Source: Lichenicola sp964247725
Lineage (GTDB): Bacteria > Pseudomonadota > Alphaproteobacteria > Acetobacterales > Acetobacteraceae
Assembly: GCA_964247725.1 (NCBI GenBank)
Contig: CAXTVM010000004.1
Coordinates: 1 to 64,000, forward strand
Direction of reading: 5' to 3'
Length of the DNA stretch: 64,000 nt
Under the pieces are notes generated by a model that did not search any database, was not told the origin of the DNA, and saw only the letters and a program-made list of their open reading frames with translations. How positions within the stretch are numbered: the first letter of the stretch is position 1; every line of letters begins with the position of its first letter. Both the position numbers and the translations under genes were made by a program. This document shows, one piece after another, positions 51,278-60,573 of the stretch.

Positions 51278-51332
51278 CCGCCCCGCCCCCGCCGCCGGAT
51301 CGCCCGATCCCTGCACAGCTTGTGTGCCGGCA

Positions 51333-52082
51333 TCAAGGTGCCGTGCGCGAGCCGTCCGCAGGTGCCGGAGGCATCGCGATGTCGCCGCCGTTCTGGCCTC
51401 CGCTTCCGGTCAGGGCCGGCAGATCGATCCAGGCGAGGTGGCCGCCCTTGCCGGCGCCGGTATCGGTGAAGATGGCCCGGCCGCCGGCGCGGCCGCGCTT
51501 CAGCCAGGGCCGCCCATCGGTGCTGCGCTGGTCGTGTCCGCAATAGACGGTGAAGCCCTCGGGGATGTGGTCGATCCAGTTCAGCCGGCGCTCTGGGAAG
51601 CCATCCTCCTGCATCCGCCCGGTGGTCTCGCCGAACAAGGCCCGCGACAGCAGGTGCGTGACCCGCTCCAGCCCCGGCGGCGGCTCCTGGTGCAGCATGC
51701 CGGTGTGGAAGCCGCCGTGCACGAACACCGCGCGGCCGCGCACCAGCCAGGCCGGCGCCCGTCCGATCTCGTCCAGCGCCCGCCCAGCGAGCGCCTCGTC
51801 GAGCTGCGCCAGCGTCGCCTCCAGAGGCGGGTCGGGGCGCATCTTGCGCCCGGCCAGCGCCCGGCCGAGCTTGCGGTCGTGGTTGCCGAGCAGGAACAGG
51901 CCGCGCCCCTCGTCGATCAGCCGGAACATGGTGCGCAGTACGCGGGCGCTGTCCGGCCCGTGATCGACCAGGTCGCCGAGCTGGACCACGAAGCGCTCGG
52001 TCGCGACCGCATGGCTGAAGGCGTTGGCGTCGCCATGCACGTCGCCGACGATGCGCAAGCTCCGGTCCGCCGGGATCGCCAT
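51333..52082 (-). CDS. Calcineurin-like metallophosphatase (serine/threonine phosphatase type)
   Basis: A 249-residue enzyme. The metal-binding set is GDVHG, GDLVDHGPDS, GNHDRKL, FVHGGF and GHDQ, as in PPP-type phosphatases. It lies a few bases after the photolyase stop; GTG 52091 would give a GTGA overlap. Neither start has a clear ribosome site, which suggests translation by coupling. Its substrate is unknown. Confidence 0.85.
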   Translation of the reverse strand: MAIPADRSLRIVGDVHGDANAFSHAVATERFVVQLGDLVDHGPDSARVLRTMFRLIDEGRGLFLLGNHDRKLGRALAGRKMRPDPPLEATLAQLDEALAGRALDEIGRAPAWLVRGRAVFVHGGFHTGMLHQEPPPGLERVTHLLSRALFGETTGRMQEDGFPERRLNWIDHIPEGFTVYCGHDQRSTDGRPWLKRGRAGGRAIFTDTGAGKGGHLAWIDLPALTGSGGQNGGDIAMPPAPADGSRTAP

Positions 52083-52087
52083 CGGTG

Positions 52088-53707
52088 TCACGCGGCGGCG
52101 CGGCGGCGGGGCTTCGAACCCGGCTTGGCATCCTCGTCGTCCGCATCGCCGCCCGCTCCGATGCCCGCCTCGGCGCCCCTCCCGTTGCCTGGACCGCGCA
52201 CGTGCTCCCGGAACGCCTGCAGAGCGCGGTCGCGGCCCTCGTCGAGCCCGACGATCGGCCTTGGGTAGTCGCGGCCGAGCACCAGCCCGGTCTGGTCCAG
52301 CACCGATCGCGGCGCCTCCCACGGCTCGTGCAGCCAGCGGTCGGGCAGCGCCGCCAGCTCGGGCACGTACTGGCGCACGTAGCGCCCGTCGGGATCGAAC
52401 TTGCGGCCCTGGGTCACTGGATTGAACACGCGGAAGAACGGCTGGCTGTCGGTGCCGCTGCCGGCGACCCACTGCCAGCTGGCCGCGTTGGTGGCGAGGT
52501 CGGCGTCGACCAGCGTGTCCCAGAACCAGGCCTCGCCGTCCTGCCAGGCGATCAGCAGATGCTTGACCAGGTAGGAGGCGGTGATCATCCGCACCCGGTT
52601 GTGCATCCAGCCGAGCTGCCAGAGCTGGCGCATGCCGGCATCGACGATCGGCACCCCGGTGCGGCCGCGCTGCCAGGCGCGCATCCCGGTGGCGTCGCGG
52701 CGCCAGGGCAGCCGCTCGAACGCCGGCCGCAGCGGCGCGTCCGGCATGTGTTCGTTGTGGCGCAGCAGGTAGGCCGAGAACTCGTGCCACAGCAGCTCGC
52801 CCTGGAACACCTCGTACCCGCCGGCCCGCTTGCCCGTGCGCTTCGCCGCCGCCGCCTGCGCCGCGTGCCAGACCTGCACCGCGGACAGCTCGCCCCAGTG
52901 CAGGTGCGGCGACAGCATCGAGGTGCCGGTCGGATCGCCGGGGATGTTGCGCGACTGGCCGTAGCCGTCGAGCCGGTGGTCCAGGAAGTCGTGCAGCCGC
53001 CGGGCCGCACCCGCCTCGCCGGGGGTCCAGCCGCGGCGCAGGCCGCCGGCCCAGTCGGGGGTACTCGGCAACAGGTCCCAGTCGGCAAGCACGTCGCTCG
53101 CGGGCAGCCGGTCCGGAGCCGGGATCCGCTTCGGCGCCGGCAGCGGCGACTCCGGATCGGCCAAGGCCCGGCAGGCGTTCGCGAACGGGGTGTAGACGGC
53201 GTAGCGGCTGCCGGTCTTGGACTGAATCGCATCGAGGTCGAACAGCGTCGACACTCGGGCTTGCGCGAACGCGATGCCGTCGGCCTCCAAGGCTTGGCGG
53301 ATCCCGGCATCGAGGCGGCGCGCCCAGGGCTCGTGCATGAGGCCGCACCGCACGCTACCGGCGCCGACCTCGCGCGCCAGCTCAGGGATGATCCGCGCCG
53401 GATCGCCCCGGCGCAGGATCAGCCGCGCCCCGGCCGCTCCGAGTTGGCGCGACAGCGCCTCCAGGCTGTGGTGCAGCCACCAGCGCGAGGCGCCGCCCGG
53501 CGCCCAGCGGCCCGGCGTGGACCGATCCAGCACGAACACCGGCAGCACCCGCCCGCCCTGCTCCAGCGCCGCGGCCAGGGCGTGGTTGTCGGCCAGGCGC
53601 AGGTCCTGTCGGAACCAGAGCAGCGTGACCGCCGTCGCGCCTCCGGTGCCGTGCCGCGCCCCGGACGCCTCGTGCTTCGTGCCGATCCTTGCCTTCCGCG
53701 CCGCCAT
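52088..53707 (-). CDS. phrB: Deoxyribodipyrimidine photolyase
   Basis: A 539-residue light-driven repair enzyme for pyrimidine dimers. LLWFRQDLRLADNHAL begins the photolyase domain, GYGQSRNIPGDPTGTSMLSP and LHWGELS bind FAD, and HNRVRMITASYLVKHLLIAW, DADLATNAASWQWVAG and RVFNPVTQG are the conserved FAD and Trp-chain segments. About 30 residues precede the conserved start, and the C-terminal tail is rich in Asp and Lys. ATG 53707 is taken; the ribosome site is weak. Confidence 0.94.
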   Translation of the reverse strand: MAARKARIGTKHEASGARHGTGGATAVTLLWFRQDLRLADNHALAAALEQGGRVLPVFVLDRSTPGRWAPGGASRWWLHHSLEALSRQLGAAGARLILRRGDPARIIPELAREVGAGSVRCGLMHEPWARRLDAGIRQALEADGIAFAQARVSTLFDLDAIQSKTGSRYAVYTPFANACRALADPESPLPAPKRIPAPDRLPASDVLADWDLLPSTPDWAGGLRRGWTPGEAGAARRLHDFLDHRLDGYGQSRNIPGDPTGTSMLSPHLHWGELSAVQVWHAAQAAAAKRTGKRAGGYEVFQGELLWHEFSAYLLRHNEHMPDAPLRPAFERLPWRRDATGMRAWQRGRTGVPIVDAGMRQLWQLGWMHNRVRMITASYLVKHLLIAWQDGEAWFWDTLVDADLATNAASWQWVAGSGTDSQPFFRVFNPVTQGRKFDPDGRYVRQYVPELAALPDRWLHEPWEAPRSVLDQTGLVLGRDYPRPIVGLDEGRDRALQAFREHVRGPGNGRGAEAGIGAGGDADDEDAKPGSKPRRRAAA

Positions 53708-53739
53708 GATCCCGGTCAACCTTGATTTCTGCCAGAGGA

Positions 53740-54474
53740 TCAAACAGCTCCGCCCCGGCCGGGGTTTCCGCCCCGGATCGTCACGATCTCGGCCAGCGCG
53801 AAGCTGAACAGCCGCTCGGTGCCGAGCAGGAAGGCCCGCCCGCCACGGGGGAACAGCGCCGCGATCGCCGGATGCAGCACGTCGAGGCCGCCGGCATAGG
53901 CGCCGAACGCGGGCAGGATCATGCGGCCGGCATCGGCGACGAAGCAGGGCCGCGACACCGTGCCGCCGCGCGTCGGCAGCCGGGCCTTCGGGTGGTGGTG
54001 GCCGCATATCTCCGCCCGCTCGGCACCCGGTCCCGTTGCCGCCCGCCGCCCGTGCGATTCGTGGCGGAACGCCAGCGGCCCCAGCGCGAAGCTGTCGCCG
54101 TGCTCGCCCGGCAGCCCCTCCGGCGGCACCGGGTCGTGGTTGCCCTGCACCCAGACCAGCCGCGCCGCCGCCGCCACCCGCCGCAGCCGCTCGGCCTCGG
54201 CCGCCGGCAGCCGCGCCGGGCCGCCCGGGTCGTGGAAGCTGTCGCCCAGCGCCACCACGATGTCCGGGCGCCAGTGCCCGATCCGGGCGAGCAGGCGGTC
54301 CAGCGTCAGCCGGCTGTCCCAGGGCGGCACCAGGCTGCCGCGGCGGGCGGCGGCGCTGCCCTTCTCGAGGTGCAGGTCGGCCACCGCCAGCAGCTTCGCG
54401 GCCGGCCAGTACAGCACGCCCGCCGGATCCAACATCACCCGCTCGCCGGCGAGGTGGAACGGCGCCGCGGTCAC
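53740..54474 (-). CDS. pdeM: PdeM, ligase-associated DNA damage response endonuclease
   Basis: A 244-residue metallophosphatase-fold protein. The metal set is ADLHLEKGSA, GDSFHDPGG, GNHDPVP and GHHHPKA, which is the PdeM pattern. PdeM is usually encoded with an Lhr-type helicase, an ATP-dependent ligase and a metallo-beta-lactamase exonuclease. Only the helicase is beside it here. The GTG start at 54474 overlaps the helicase stop. Confidence 0.9.
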   Translation of the reverse strand: MTAAPFHLAGERVMLDPAGVLYWPAAKLLAVADLHLEKGSAAARRGSLVPPWDSRLTLDRLLARIGHWRPDIVVALGDSFHDPGGPARLPAAEAERLRRVAAAARLVWVQGNHDPVPPEGLPGEHGDSFALGPLAFRHESHGRRAATGPGAERAEICGHHHPKARLPTRGGTVSRPCFVADAGRMILPAFGAYAGGLDVLHPAIAALFPRGGRAFLLGTERLFSFALAEIVTIRGGNPGRGGAV

Positions 54475-57107
54475 GCCTGCCTGCCGCGCGACAGCCTGGC
54501 GGTCCGGCGGTCCGGCCGCCTGTCCCGCTCGCCGCGCCGGCGGCCGGGTTGACGGGTCAGGCGGCGCAGCTCCTGCGCGTGCCCGGGTGCCAGCACCAGC
54601 TCCGCGGTGGATGGCTCGGCCTCGCCCCTCGCCTCCGCCAGTAGCGCCTCGGTCTCGGCCAGCATGGCATCCTCGTCGTCGGCCGAGCGCACGAACTCGC
54701 GGCCGATGTCGAGCATCACCGGGATCGCCAGCGGCGACACCCGCGGCAGCCGCACGACGCGGACGTGGCGCTCGACCCGCACCAGCATGTCGGCCAGCCG
54801 GTCGATGTCGGTGAGCCCGCCGGCGGCCTCGGCGCGGGTGGCGCGCAGCAGCACGTGGTCGGGCTGGTGGCGCCGCAGCACGTCGTAGACGAGGTCGCTG
54901 CTGACAGTGACCTGCTTGCGGCTGCCGGTCTGGCTCCTCCCTTGGCCGGGGTGCTGGCGCTCGATCAGGCCTGCGACGACGGCGACGTTGCGGAAGGTGC
55001 GCCGCAGCATCGAGCTTTCCGCCATCCAGTCCTCCAGGTCGTCACCCAGCATGTCGGGCGCGAACAAGGCCGGGATATCGTCCGGCGGGCTCGCGCACCA
55101 AAGCGCGATCGCGTAGTCGGTGGCGACGAAGCCGAGCGGCGCCGCACCCGCGCGCGACAGCCGCCGCGTCAGCAGCATGCCCAGCGTCTGGTGCGCGTTG
55201 CGGCCCTCGAAGCAGTAGGCGATCAGGAAGTGGCGGCCGTGCCGGGGGAAGATCTCCACCAGCAGGTCGTCCGGGCCCGGCAGCGCCGAACGTTCCCGCT
55301 GCAGCTCCAGCCATTCGCGCACCGGTTCCGGGTAGGCCGCCCAGGCGGCCGGATCGTGCAGCATCTGCCGCACCCGCGCCGCGAGCCCGCTCGAGAGCGG
55401 GTATTTGGAGCCGGCGTAGGTCGGCACCACCGGGTCTCCTGTGCCGCCCTCGGCCACCTCCACCGTCGCCTCGCGCAGCCGCAGGAACCGCAGCTTGCGG
55501 CCGGCGAACAGGAAGGCGTCGCCAGGGCGCAGCATGTTGGCGAAGCCCTCCTCGATCTCGCCCAACGTGAAGCCGCCGCCGCCCTTGGATCCGCCCAGCC
55601 TCACCTTCAGCACCGGCGCCTCGACGATGGTGCCGGCGTTCATCCGCGCCTGCCGCGCCACCCGCTCGCCGCGGATCTGGATCCAGCCCTCGGCGTCGCG
55701 GAACAGTTTGGCGTAGCGCTCGTAGGCGGCCAGCGCGTAGCCGCCGTCCTCGACGAAGCCGAGCACGTCGTCGAAGTCCCGCTGCGACAGCGCCGCGTAG
55801 GGCTGCGCCGTGCGCACCTCGTCGTACATGCGCTCGGCGCGGAACGGCGCGCTGGCCGCCATCAGCAGCAGGTGCTGCGCCAGCACGTCGAGCCCGCCCG
55901 GCCGCGGCGGCTCGCCGTCCAGCTCCATCGCCCGCACGCCCGCCATCGCCGCCTGGCACTCCAGCACCTCGAAGCGGTTGGCCGGCACCAGGATCGCGTT
56001 GGAGGCCTCGTCCATGCGGTGGTTGGCGCGTCCCACCCGCTGCAGCAGCCGCGACACGCCCTTGGGCGCTCCGACCTGGATCACCTGGTCGATGCCGCCC
56101 CAGTCGATGCCGAGGTCGAGCGAGGAGGTGGCGATCACGCCGCGCAGGCCTCCGGGCGCCCCCGGCCCGCGCGCCATCGCCGCCTCGACCCGGCGGCGCT
56201 GGCCGACGTCGAGGCTGCCGTGGTGCAGCGCGATCGGCAGCGTGTCTTCGTTGATGCGCCAGAGGGCTGCGAACAGCAGCTCGGACTGCGCCCGGGTGTT
56301 GACGAACACGATGGTCATGCCGGCCGCCGCGATCCGCTCCAGGATCACCGAGGCGCCGGCCAGCCCCATCCGCCCCGACCACGGCACGTGGCGGTCGGGC
56401 AGCAGCATCGACAGCGCCGGCGGCGCCCCCGGCGGGGCCACCACCATGCGCGCCGGCGCCTGCGGGGTGCCGACATAGGCGCGGAGCGCGTCGGGGTGCG
56501 CCACCGTCGCCGACAGCCCGATCCGGCGCGCGTCCGGCGCCAGCAGCCGCAGCCGCGCCAGGCAGAGGGCGAGCTGGTCGCCGCGCTTGGAGCCTGCCAG
56601 CGCGTGCGCCTCGTCGATGACGATCCGGCGCAGGCTGCCGAACATCGTGTCGGCGTCGCGCCGCGACAGCAGCAGCACCAGGCTTTCGGGCGTGGTGAGC
56701 AGGATCTGCGGCGGTGTCGCGCGCTGCCGCGCCCGGCGGTCGGCCGGGGTGTCGCCGGTCCGGGTCTCGATCCGGATGCCGAGCCGCATCTCGTCGACCG
56801 GCGCCGTGAGGTTGCGGGCGATGTCGGTGGCGAGCGCCTTCAGCGGGCTGACGTAGAGGGTGTGCAGGCCGGGGAGGGTGTGCAGGCCGGCCGCGTCGCC
56901 ACCCTCGGCCAGCTCGACCAGGCTAGGCAGGAAGCCGGCCAGGGTCTTGCCGCCGCCGGTGGGCGCCACCAGCAGCACGTCGTCGCCCGCGCAGGCCGCC
57001 GCCAGCACGTCGAGCTGGTGCGGGCGCGGCGTCCAGCCGCGGCCGGTGAACCAGTCCGCGAACCGCTTCGGCAGATTGTCCGCCGTCTGTCGTCTGCCTC
57101 GCGCCAT
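54471..57107 (-). CDS. Lhr-type DEXH helicase, ligase-associated DNA damage response
   Basis: An 878-residue SF2 helicase. FTGRGWTPRPHQLDVL starts the DEXH core, Walker A is APTGGGKTLAGF, motif II is DEAHALAGS, and motifs V-VI are TSSLDLGIDWGGID and LLQRVGRANHR. A winged-helix and Lhr C-terminal domain follow (about 430-860), with VATDYAIALWCASPPD. It forms an operon with pdeM. It likely remodels damaged DNA. Confidence 0.92.
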   Translation of the reverse strand: MARGRRQTADNLPKRFADWFTGRGWTPRPHQLDVLAAACAGDDVLLVAPTGGGKTLAGFLPSLVELAEGGDAAGLHTLPGLHTLYVSPLKALATDIARNLTAPVDEMRLGIRIETRTGDTPADRRARQRATPPQILLTTPESLVLLLSRRDADTMFGSLRRIVIDEAHALAGSKRGDQLALCLARLRLLAPDARRIGLSATVAHPDALRAYVGTPQAPARMVVAPPGAPPALSMLLPDRHVPWSGRMGLAGASVILERIAAAGMTIVFVNTRAQSELLFAALWRINEDTLPIALHHGSLDVGQRRRVEAAMARGPGAPGGLRGVIATSSLDLGIDWGGIDQVIQVGAPKGVSRLLQRVGRANHRMDEASNAILVPANRFEVLECQAAMAGVRAMELDGEPPRPGGLDVLAQHLLLMAASAPFRAERMYDEVRTAQPYAALSQRDFDDVLGFVEDGGYALAAYERYAKLFRDAEGWIQIRGERVARQARMNAGTIVEAPVLKVRLGGSKGGGGFTLGEIEEGFANMLRPGDAFLFAGRKLRFLRLREATVEVAEGGTGDPVVPTYAGSKYPLSSGLAARVRQMLHDPAAWAAYPEPVREWLELQRERSALPGPDDLLVEIFPRHGRHFLIAYCFEGRNAHQTLGMLLTRRLSRAGAAPLGFVATDYAIALWCASPPDDIPALFAPDMLGDDLEDWMAESSMLRRTFRNVAVVAGLIERQHPGQGRSQTGSRKQVTVSSDLVYDVLRRHQPDHVLLRATRAEAAGGLTDIDRLADMLVRVERHVRVVRLPRVSPLAIPVMLDIGREFVRSADDEDAMLAETEALLAEARGEAEPSTAELVLAPGHAQELRRLTRQPGRRRGERDRRPDRRTARLSRGRQA

Positions 57108-57140
57108 GCGGAGCAGATAGGGCAGGGCGGACGGCAGGAG

Positions 57141-57285
57141 AAGGCCAGGGGCTCTGTCCCTGGACCCCGCCAGAGGCCGAGCCTTTGGGAACCATTCCTT
57201 AAGAATCGGGTCCTAGGGCCGTCGTGCGAAGCACCCTGCGCGTGACGGCCCCAGCCGGGTCCAGGGGCAGCGCTCCTGGGCTTTC
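57141..57285. repeat. Intergenic palindromic repeat, family 1, copy F
   Basis: A full unit after the helicase start region: AAGGCCAGGGGCTCTGTCCC, CCAGAGGCCGAGCCTTTGG, an open centre, then GGGCCGTCGTGC and GCGTGACGGCCCC as a long arm (also seen in copy A), and the closing GGGTCCAGGGGCAGCGCTCC with TGG. Confidence 0.75.
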
Positions 57286-57286
57286 T

Positions 57287-57826
57287 TCAGGCGTAGCCGC
57301 TGGCCAGCCGGCGGAGCTCGAGCGTGTTGAGCACGTCGGCGCTCCCCAGCTTGCCGGCGCTGAGCTCGCCGCCCTGGCTCTTCACGCCGTAGGCGGCCAG
57401 CTCCTCGGCCGTCCATGGCCGCGCCGCATCCGGCGTCCGGGTGCCGCCGCCGGACGAAGGTGCCGCCGCGGGCGCCGCCGGCGCGGGCTTGCCGGAGTGG
57501 AACAGGCCGCTCAGCAGGTGCCGGGCGATCTTCTCCGGGTCGATGCCGGTCACCCGCTCGGCCACGGTGATGCCGACGCCCACCGGACCGCCCAGCGCGA
57601 AGCTGGTGCCGAGCGAGGCGACGAAGCGCAGGTCGGCGTTGCCCTCGTCGCCGGTGACGGCGCGGTAGATCGCCCCCACTCCGGGGATGTACTGCAGCGG
57701 GTTCAGATCCGACAGCAGCTCGCGGAACGAGAAGCCGGACGGTTTGGCCGGAGCGGCACCGCCGGCCGCGGGCGACACCGCGATCACGGCGGTCGATGTC
57801 GCCCCGATCGTCTGGTCGTTGGCCAT
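57287..57826 (-). CDS. Hypothetical protein
   Basis: A 179-residue protein starting at ATG 57826. The middle holds FRELLSDLNPLQYIPGVGAI and YRAVTGDEGN, a pattern recalled from uncharacterised alphaproteobacterial proteins that contain NPLQHIP and YRAITGD. After this comes a Gly-rich segment, an Ala/Pro linker and a helical tail with WTAEELAAYG. No function can be given. Confidence 0.65.
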   Translation of the reverse strand: MANDQTIGATSTAVIAVSPAAGGAAPAKPSGFSFRELLSDLNPLQYIPGVGAIYRAVTGDEGNADLRFVASLGTSFALGGPVGVGITVAERVTGIDPEKIARHLLSGLFHSGKPAPAAPAAAPSSGGGTRTPDAARPWTAEELAAYGVKSQGGELSAGKLGSADVLNTLELRRLASGYA

Positions 57827-58026
57827 GGTCGGCGACGTCCTGCCCTGCGTGCCGCCGAACATAGCGGGCCAATCCTTAACCGGACCTGAATCACCCGGAC
57901 CGCGCCGGCAGGCCAGAACGGCCAAGACCTGGCGGTTTTGCTCGGCGGCCCCCGTATGACCAGCCATCTAGCCGATCGACCGCATTTCATGATTTGGCAT
58001 GGCGTCTGCGGAGTTCCGGCATCCGC

Positions 58027-58687
58027 ATGAGGTCGTCGCCGGTGTCCCGCCATTCTGCAGTCCTGCCTCAGCTGCTCTTCGTGCCACTGGCATCGGCCGC
58101 CGCCGCCGCCACGCTCGACGCCCGTCTCGGCGGGTCCAGCCTGGGCATCGAGGGGTCCTGCGTCCGGCGGATCGAGATCCGCGGTGATCCGGGCCTGAGC
58201 GACCAGGCCACGGTGCATGCGACAGCCGACCATCAGGAGGAGCTTGACCGCCTGCGCGCGACACCGGCACCTTCGCCCGGCTGCGTTCCGTCGCCGCCGG
58301 CTGCTGGCGGCCGCAGCCGGATCGGGCGTTCGTGCCGACGCTCGATCTCGTCCTGAGGGTGCTGCCCGCATTCGCGCTCGCAATCGAGGACGTGGGCGGC
58401 ATGGACTACACGATCGGCCCGATCGGCGGCCCGCTCGCGGTGCGACTGTCCGGCGCCATCCGGTTCCGGGACGCCGGCGCCACGACTCTGGCCGCGACGC
58501 TCAGCCGCGACGACACCGTCCAGCTGGACCGGATCTAGGGCGCGGCGCGGGTCACGCTGTCGGCAGCGGCAACCTGGACGTCGGCGATGCCCAGGTGGCC
58601 GGCCTCGGGTCGATCCGACTGGCCCGCGTCACCGGGCCGCTGAACAGCGAGGTCAGCGGCCCCGGCACCATCACCGTGGGAAATTAG
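58027..58687 (+). pseudogene. GIN-domain (DUF2807) exported protein, frameshifted
   Basis: A signal-peptide-like start (AVLPQLLFVPLASAAAAATL) is followed by SLGIEGSCVRRIEIRGDPGL. The sequence then moves to a second frame with PTLDLVLRVLPAFALAIEDV and DDTVQLDRI, ends at a stop, and continues in a third frame with GSGNLDVGDAQVAGLGSIRL and SGPGTITVGN. Such repeating beta-strand patterns are typical of the GIN domain of putative adhesins. At least two disruptions are present. Confidence 0.6.
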
Positions 58688-58702
58688 GGACCGAGCCTCC
58701 GA

Positions 58703-59365
58703 TCAGATCCCGGGCAGCTCGTTGATCGCGACCACGCGCCAGGCGGCGGGATGGCGTTCCAGGATCGTCAGCGACAGGTTCTGCACCGACAGCCGCAGCG
58801 CCGCCGCGGCGCGGATCCCGAGCGCATGGGCGCAGGCCGCCCGGATCGCGCCGCCATGGCTGACGGCGACGATGTCGCGCCCGTCATGCCGCTCCGCCAG
58901 CCGGTCGAGCGCGGCACCGACGCGGTCGCAGACCTGCTCCATGCTCTCGCCGCCCGGCGGCACCTCCTCGGCGGAGATCGGCCAGAACGGGTGCGGCGCC
59001 GTCGCCAGCCGGTCCGGCAGCTCGTGATGCCGCAGCCCGTGATACTCGCCCATCGACTGCTCGATCAGGCCCTGCTCCACCGTCCACGCGGTCTCCGGAT
59101 AGCCCGCTTCCTGGATCGCCTGCGCGGTGCGGTGCGTGCGCGACAGCGGCGTCGCCACCCAGATGGCGTCCTGCGGCAGCCGGGCTGCCAGCGCCCGATA
59201 CATCGGCGCCTGCGCCACCAGGCTCTCCGGGCACAGCGGCACGTCGAGCGAACCATACAGCCGCAGCCGGGCGTTCTGCTCTACCAGCGCGTGCCGGATC
59301 AGCCAGAAGCGTGTGATCCCGGGCGCCAGGGCCGGGGTGTCGAGGAAGGCGGCTGGCTGGGGCAT
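58703..59365 (-). CDS. Histidine phosphatase family protein
   Basis: A 220-residue phosphoglycerate-mutase-fold enzyme. FWLIRHALVEQNARLRLYGS replaces the usual RHG with RHA, then TPLSRTHRTAQAI, GEYHGL, PPGGESMEQVCDRV and AVSHGGAIRAACAHAL complete the catalytic set. The alpha-ribazole phosphatase or broad phosphatase role is possible. ATG 59365 precedes the conserved part. Confidence 0.85.
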   Translation of the reverse strand: MPQPAAFLDTPALAPGITRFWLIRHALVEQNARLRLYGSLDVPLCPESLVAQAPMYRALAARLPQDAIWVATPLSRTHRTAQAIQEAGYPETAWTVEQGLIEQSMGEYHGLRHHELPDRLATAPHPFWPISAEEVPPGGESMEQVCDRVGAALDRLAERHDGRDIVAVSHGGAIRAACAHALGIRAAAALRLSVQNLSLTILERHPAAWRVVAINELPGI

Positions 59366-59399
59366 CGAGGGAGATCTGGCAGATAAGGTTTGAGAAAGG

Positions 59400-59550
59400 A
59401 AGGCCAGGGCGCTGCCCTGGACCCGTTGGGGCCACGGGCCCCAAGCCCCGATTCGTAAGAAGATCATTCGTACGTGGAAGTATGCCCTTAACGGATCGGG
59501 CCCTGGAGCCCGCGGCCCCAGTGGGGCCCAGGGGCAAAACCCTTGGCCTT
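59400..59550. repeat. Intergenic palindromic repeat, family 1, copy G
   Basis: A full unit: AGGCCAGGGCGCTGCCCTGG, GGGGCCACGGGCCCC, the centre with CGATTCGTAAGAAGATC, GGAGCCCGCGGCCCC and the right arm AGGGGCAAAACCCTTGGCCTT, shortened here to AGGGGCAAAACCC. The centre matches copies A and C (CGTAAGAAGAT type). It lies between two genes read in the same direction. Confidence 0.8.
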
Positions 59551-59567
59551 CCTTGCACCCAGATACC

Positions 59568-60515
59568 TTAAAGCTTGAGGATGCGTCTGGCGTTCCCTGC
59601 GGAGACCTTCTCGCGCACGATCTCGGAAATCGGAGCGGCGTCCAGCCAGGCGCTTGCCTCCGTCATGTCCTCGAACGGGTGGTCGACCGAGAACATGACG
59701 GAGTCCTCGCCAAGCGACTTCAGCGCGCAGTCGAGCGGCGCGTCCGAAAACGTGCCGGCCGTCGTGATCGCGATGTTGCGGCGGAAGATGTCGGACGGCT
59801 TGATCGCGGTGCCTTGAGTGAAGGCGGCCGCGCGCTTGTCGAGGCGCCAGAGAAGATAGGGCAGCGTCTCGCCCATGTGTCCGAGCAGCAGCCTTGCCTT
59901 CGGGTACCGGTCGAACACGCCGCCGAAGATGATCCGCAGCGCGTGCGCGGCGGTCTCCGCCGTCCAGCTCCACGTCGCACCCTCCAGCTCGGGGCGTCCG
60001 GCATAGGTCGCCGGCATCACGGCAGCGTCCGCGGCATGCAGATAGATCGGCGCATCGAGCGCTTGCGCCCGCTCCCAGAGCGGGCTGAAGCGGTCGTCGT
60101 CAAGGTAGCGGCCATCGGTCTGACCGATGATCAGAGCGCCCTTCATTCCGAGATCGCGCACCGCCCGCTCGAGCTCGTCCGCGCCCGCCTTCGGATCCTG
60201 CAGCGGCACCGTGGCGAAGCCGGCGAAACAATCGGGATGCGCCTGCACGGCCGTGGCGAGACGGTCGTTCGCCTGCCGCGCCAGCGCCATCGCCGTCACC
60301 GGATCGAGGGCACCCTGGACGGTGCCGACGTTCGAGAGCACCGCGAAGTCGATGTTGGCTTCCGCCATCGCCGCGATCCGCGCCTCGCCGATATCGCAGA
60401 GAGCAGGCTTGATCTTCGCGATGATCTCCCTCGGCACCTCCGGGACCAACGTCAGCCAGCGATCGACGTGCGCGGGCTCGTCGATGACGAAATGTTCTTC
60501 GAGCGCGATGCGCAT
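59568..60515 (-). CDS. Amidohydrolase family protein (ACMSD/resorcylate decarboxylase-like)
   Basis: A 315-residue TIM-barrel enzyme. The start IALEEHF replaces the HxH motif, as in gamma-resorcylate decarboxylases. PIYLHAADA, LLLGHMGETLPYLLWRLD and SVDHPFED carry the further metal and catalytic residues. The group decarboxylates or hydrolyses small aromatic acids. The neighbouring PhlG-like gene suggests action on a phloroglucinol-type compound, by inference. Confidence 0.88.
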   Translation of the reverse strand: MRIALEEHFVIDEPAHVDRWLTLVPEVPREIIAKIKPALCDIGEARIAAMAEANIDFAVLSNVGTVQGALDPVTAMALARQANDRLATAVQAHPDCFAGFATVPLQDPKAGADELERAVRDLGMKGALIIGQTDGRYLDDDRFSPLWERAQALDAPIYLHAADAAVMPATYAGRPELEGATWSWTAETAAHALRIIFGGVFDRYPKARLLLGHMGETLPYLLWRLDKRAAAFTQGTAIKPSDIFRRNIAITTAGTFSDAPLDCALKSLGEDSVMFSVDHPFEDMTEASAWLDAAPISEIVREKVSAGNARRILKL

Positions 60516-60573
60516 CGTCGAGGTCCTTCCGGTGGGACGCCGCGAGAGGCGGGAGCCTCAAGCGTTCATGATG

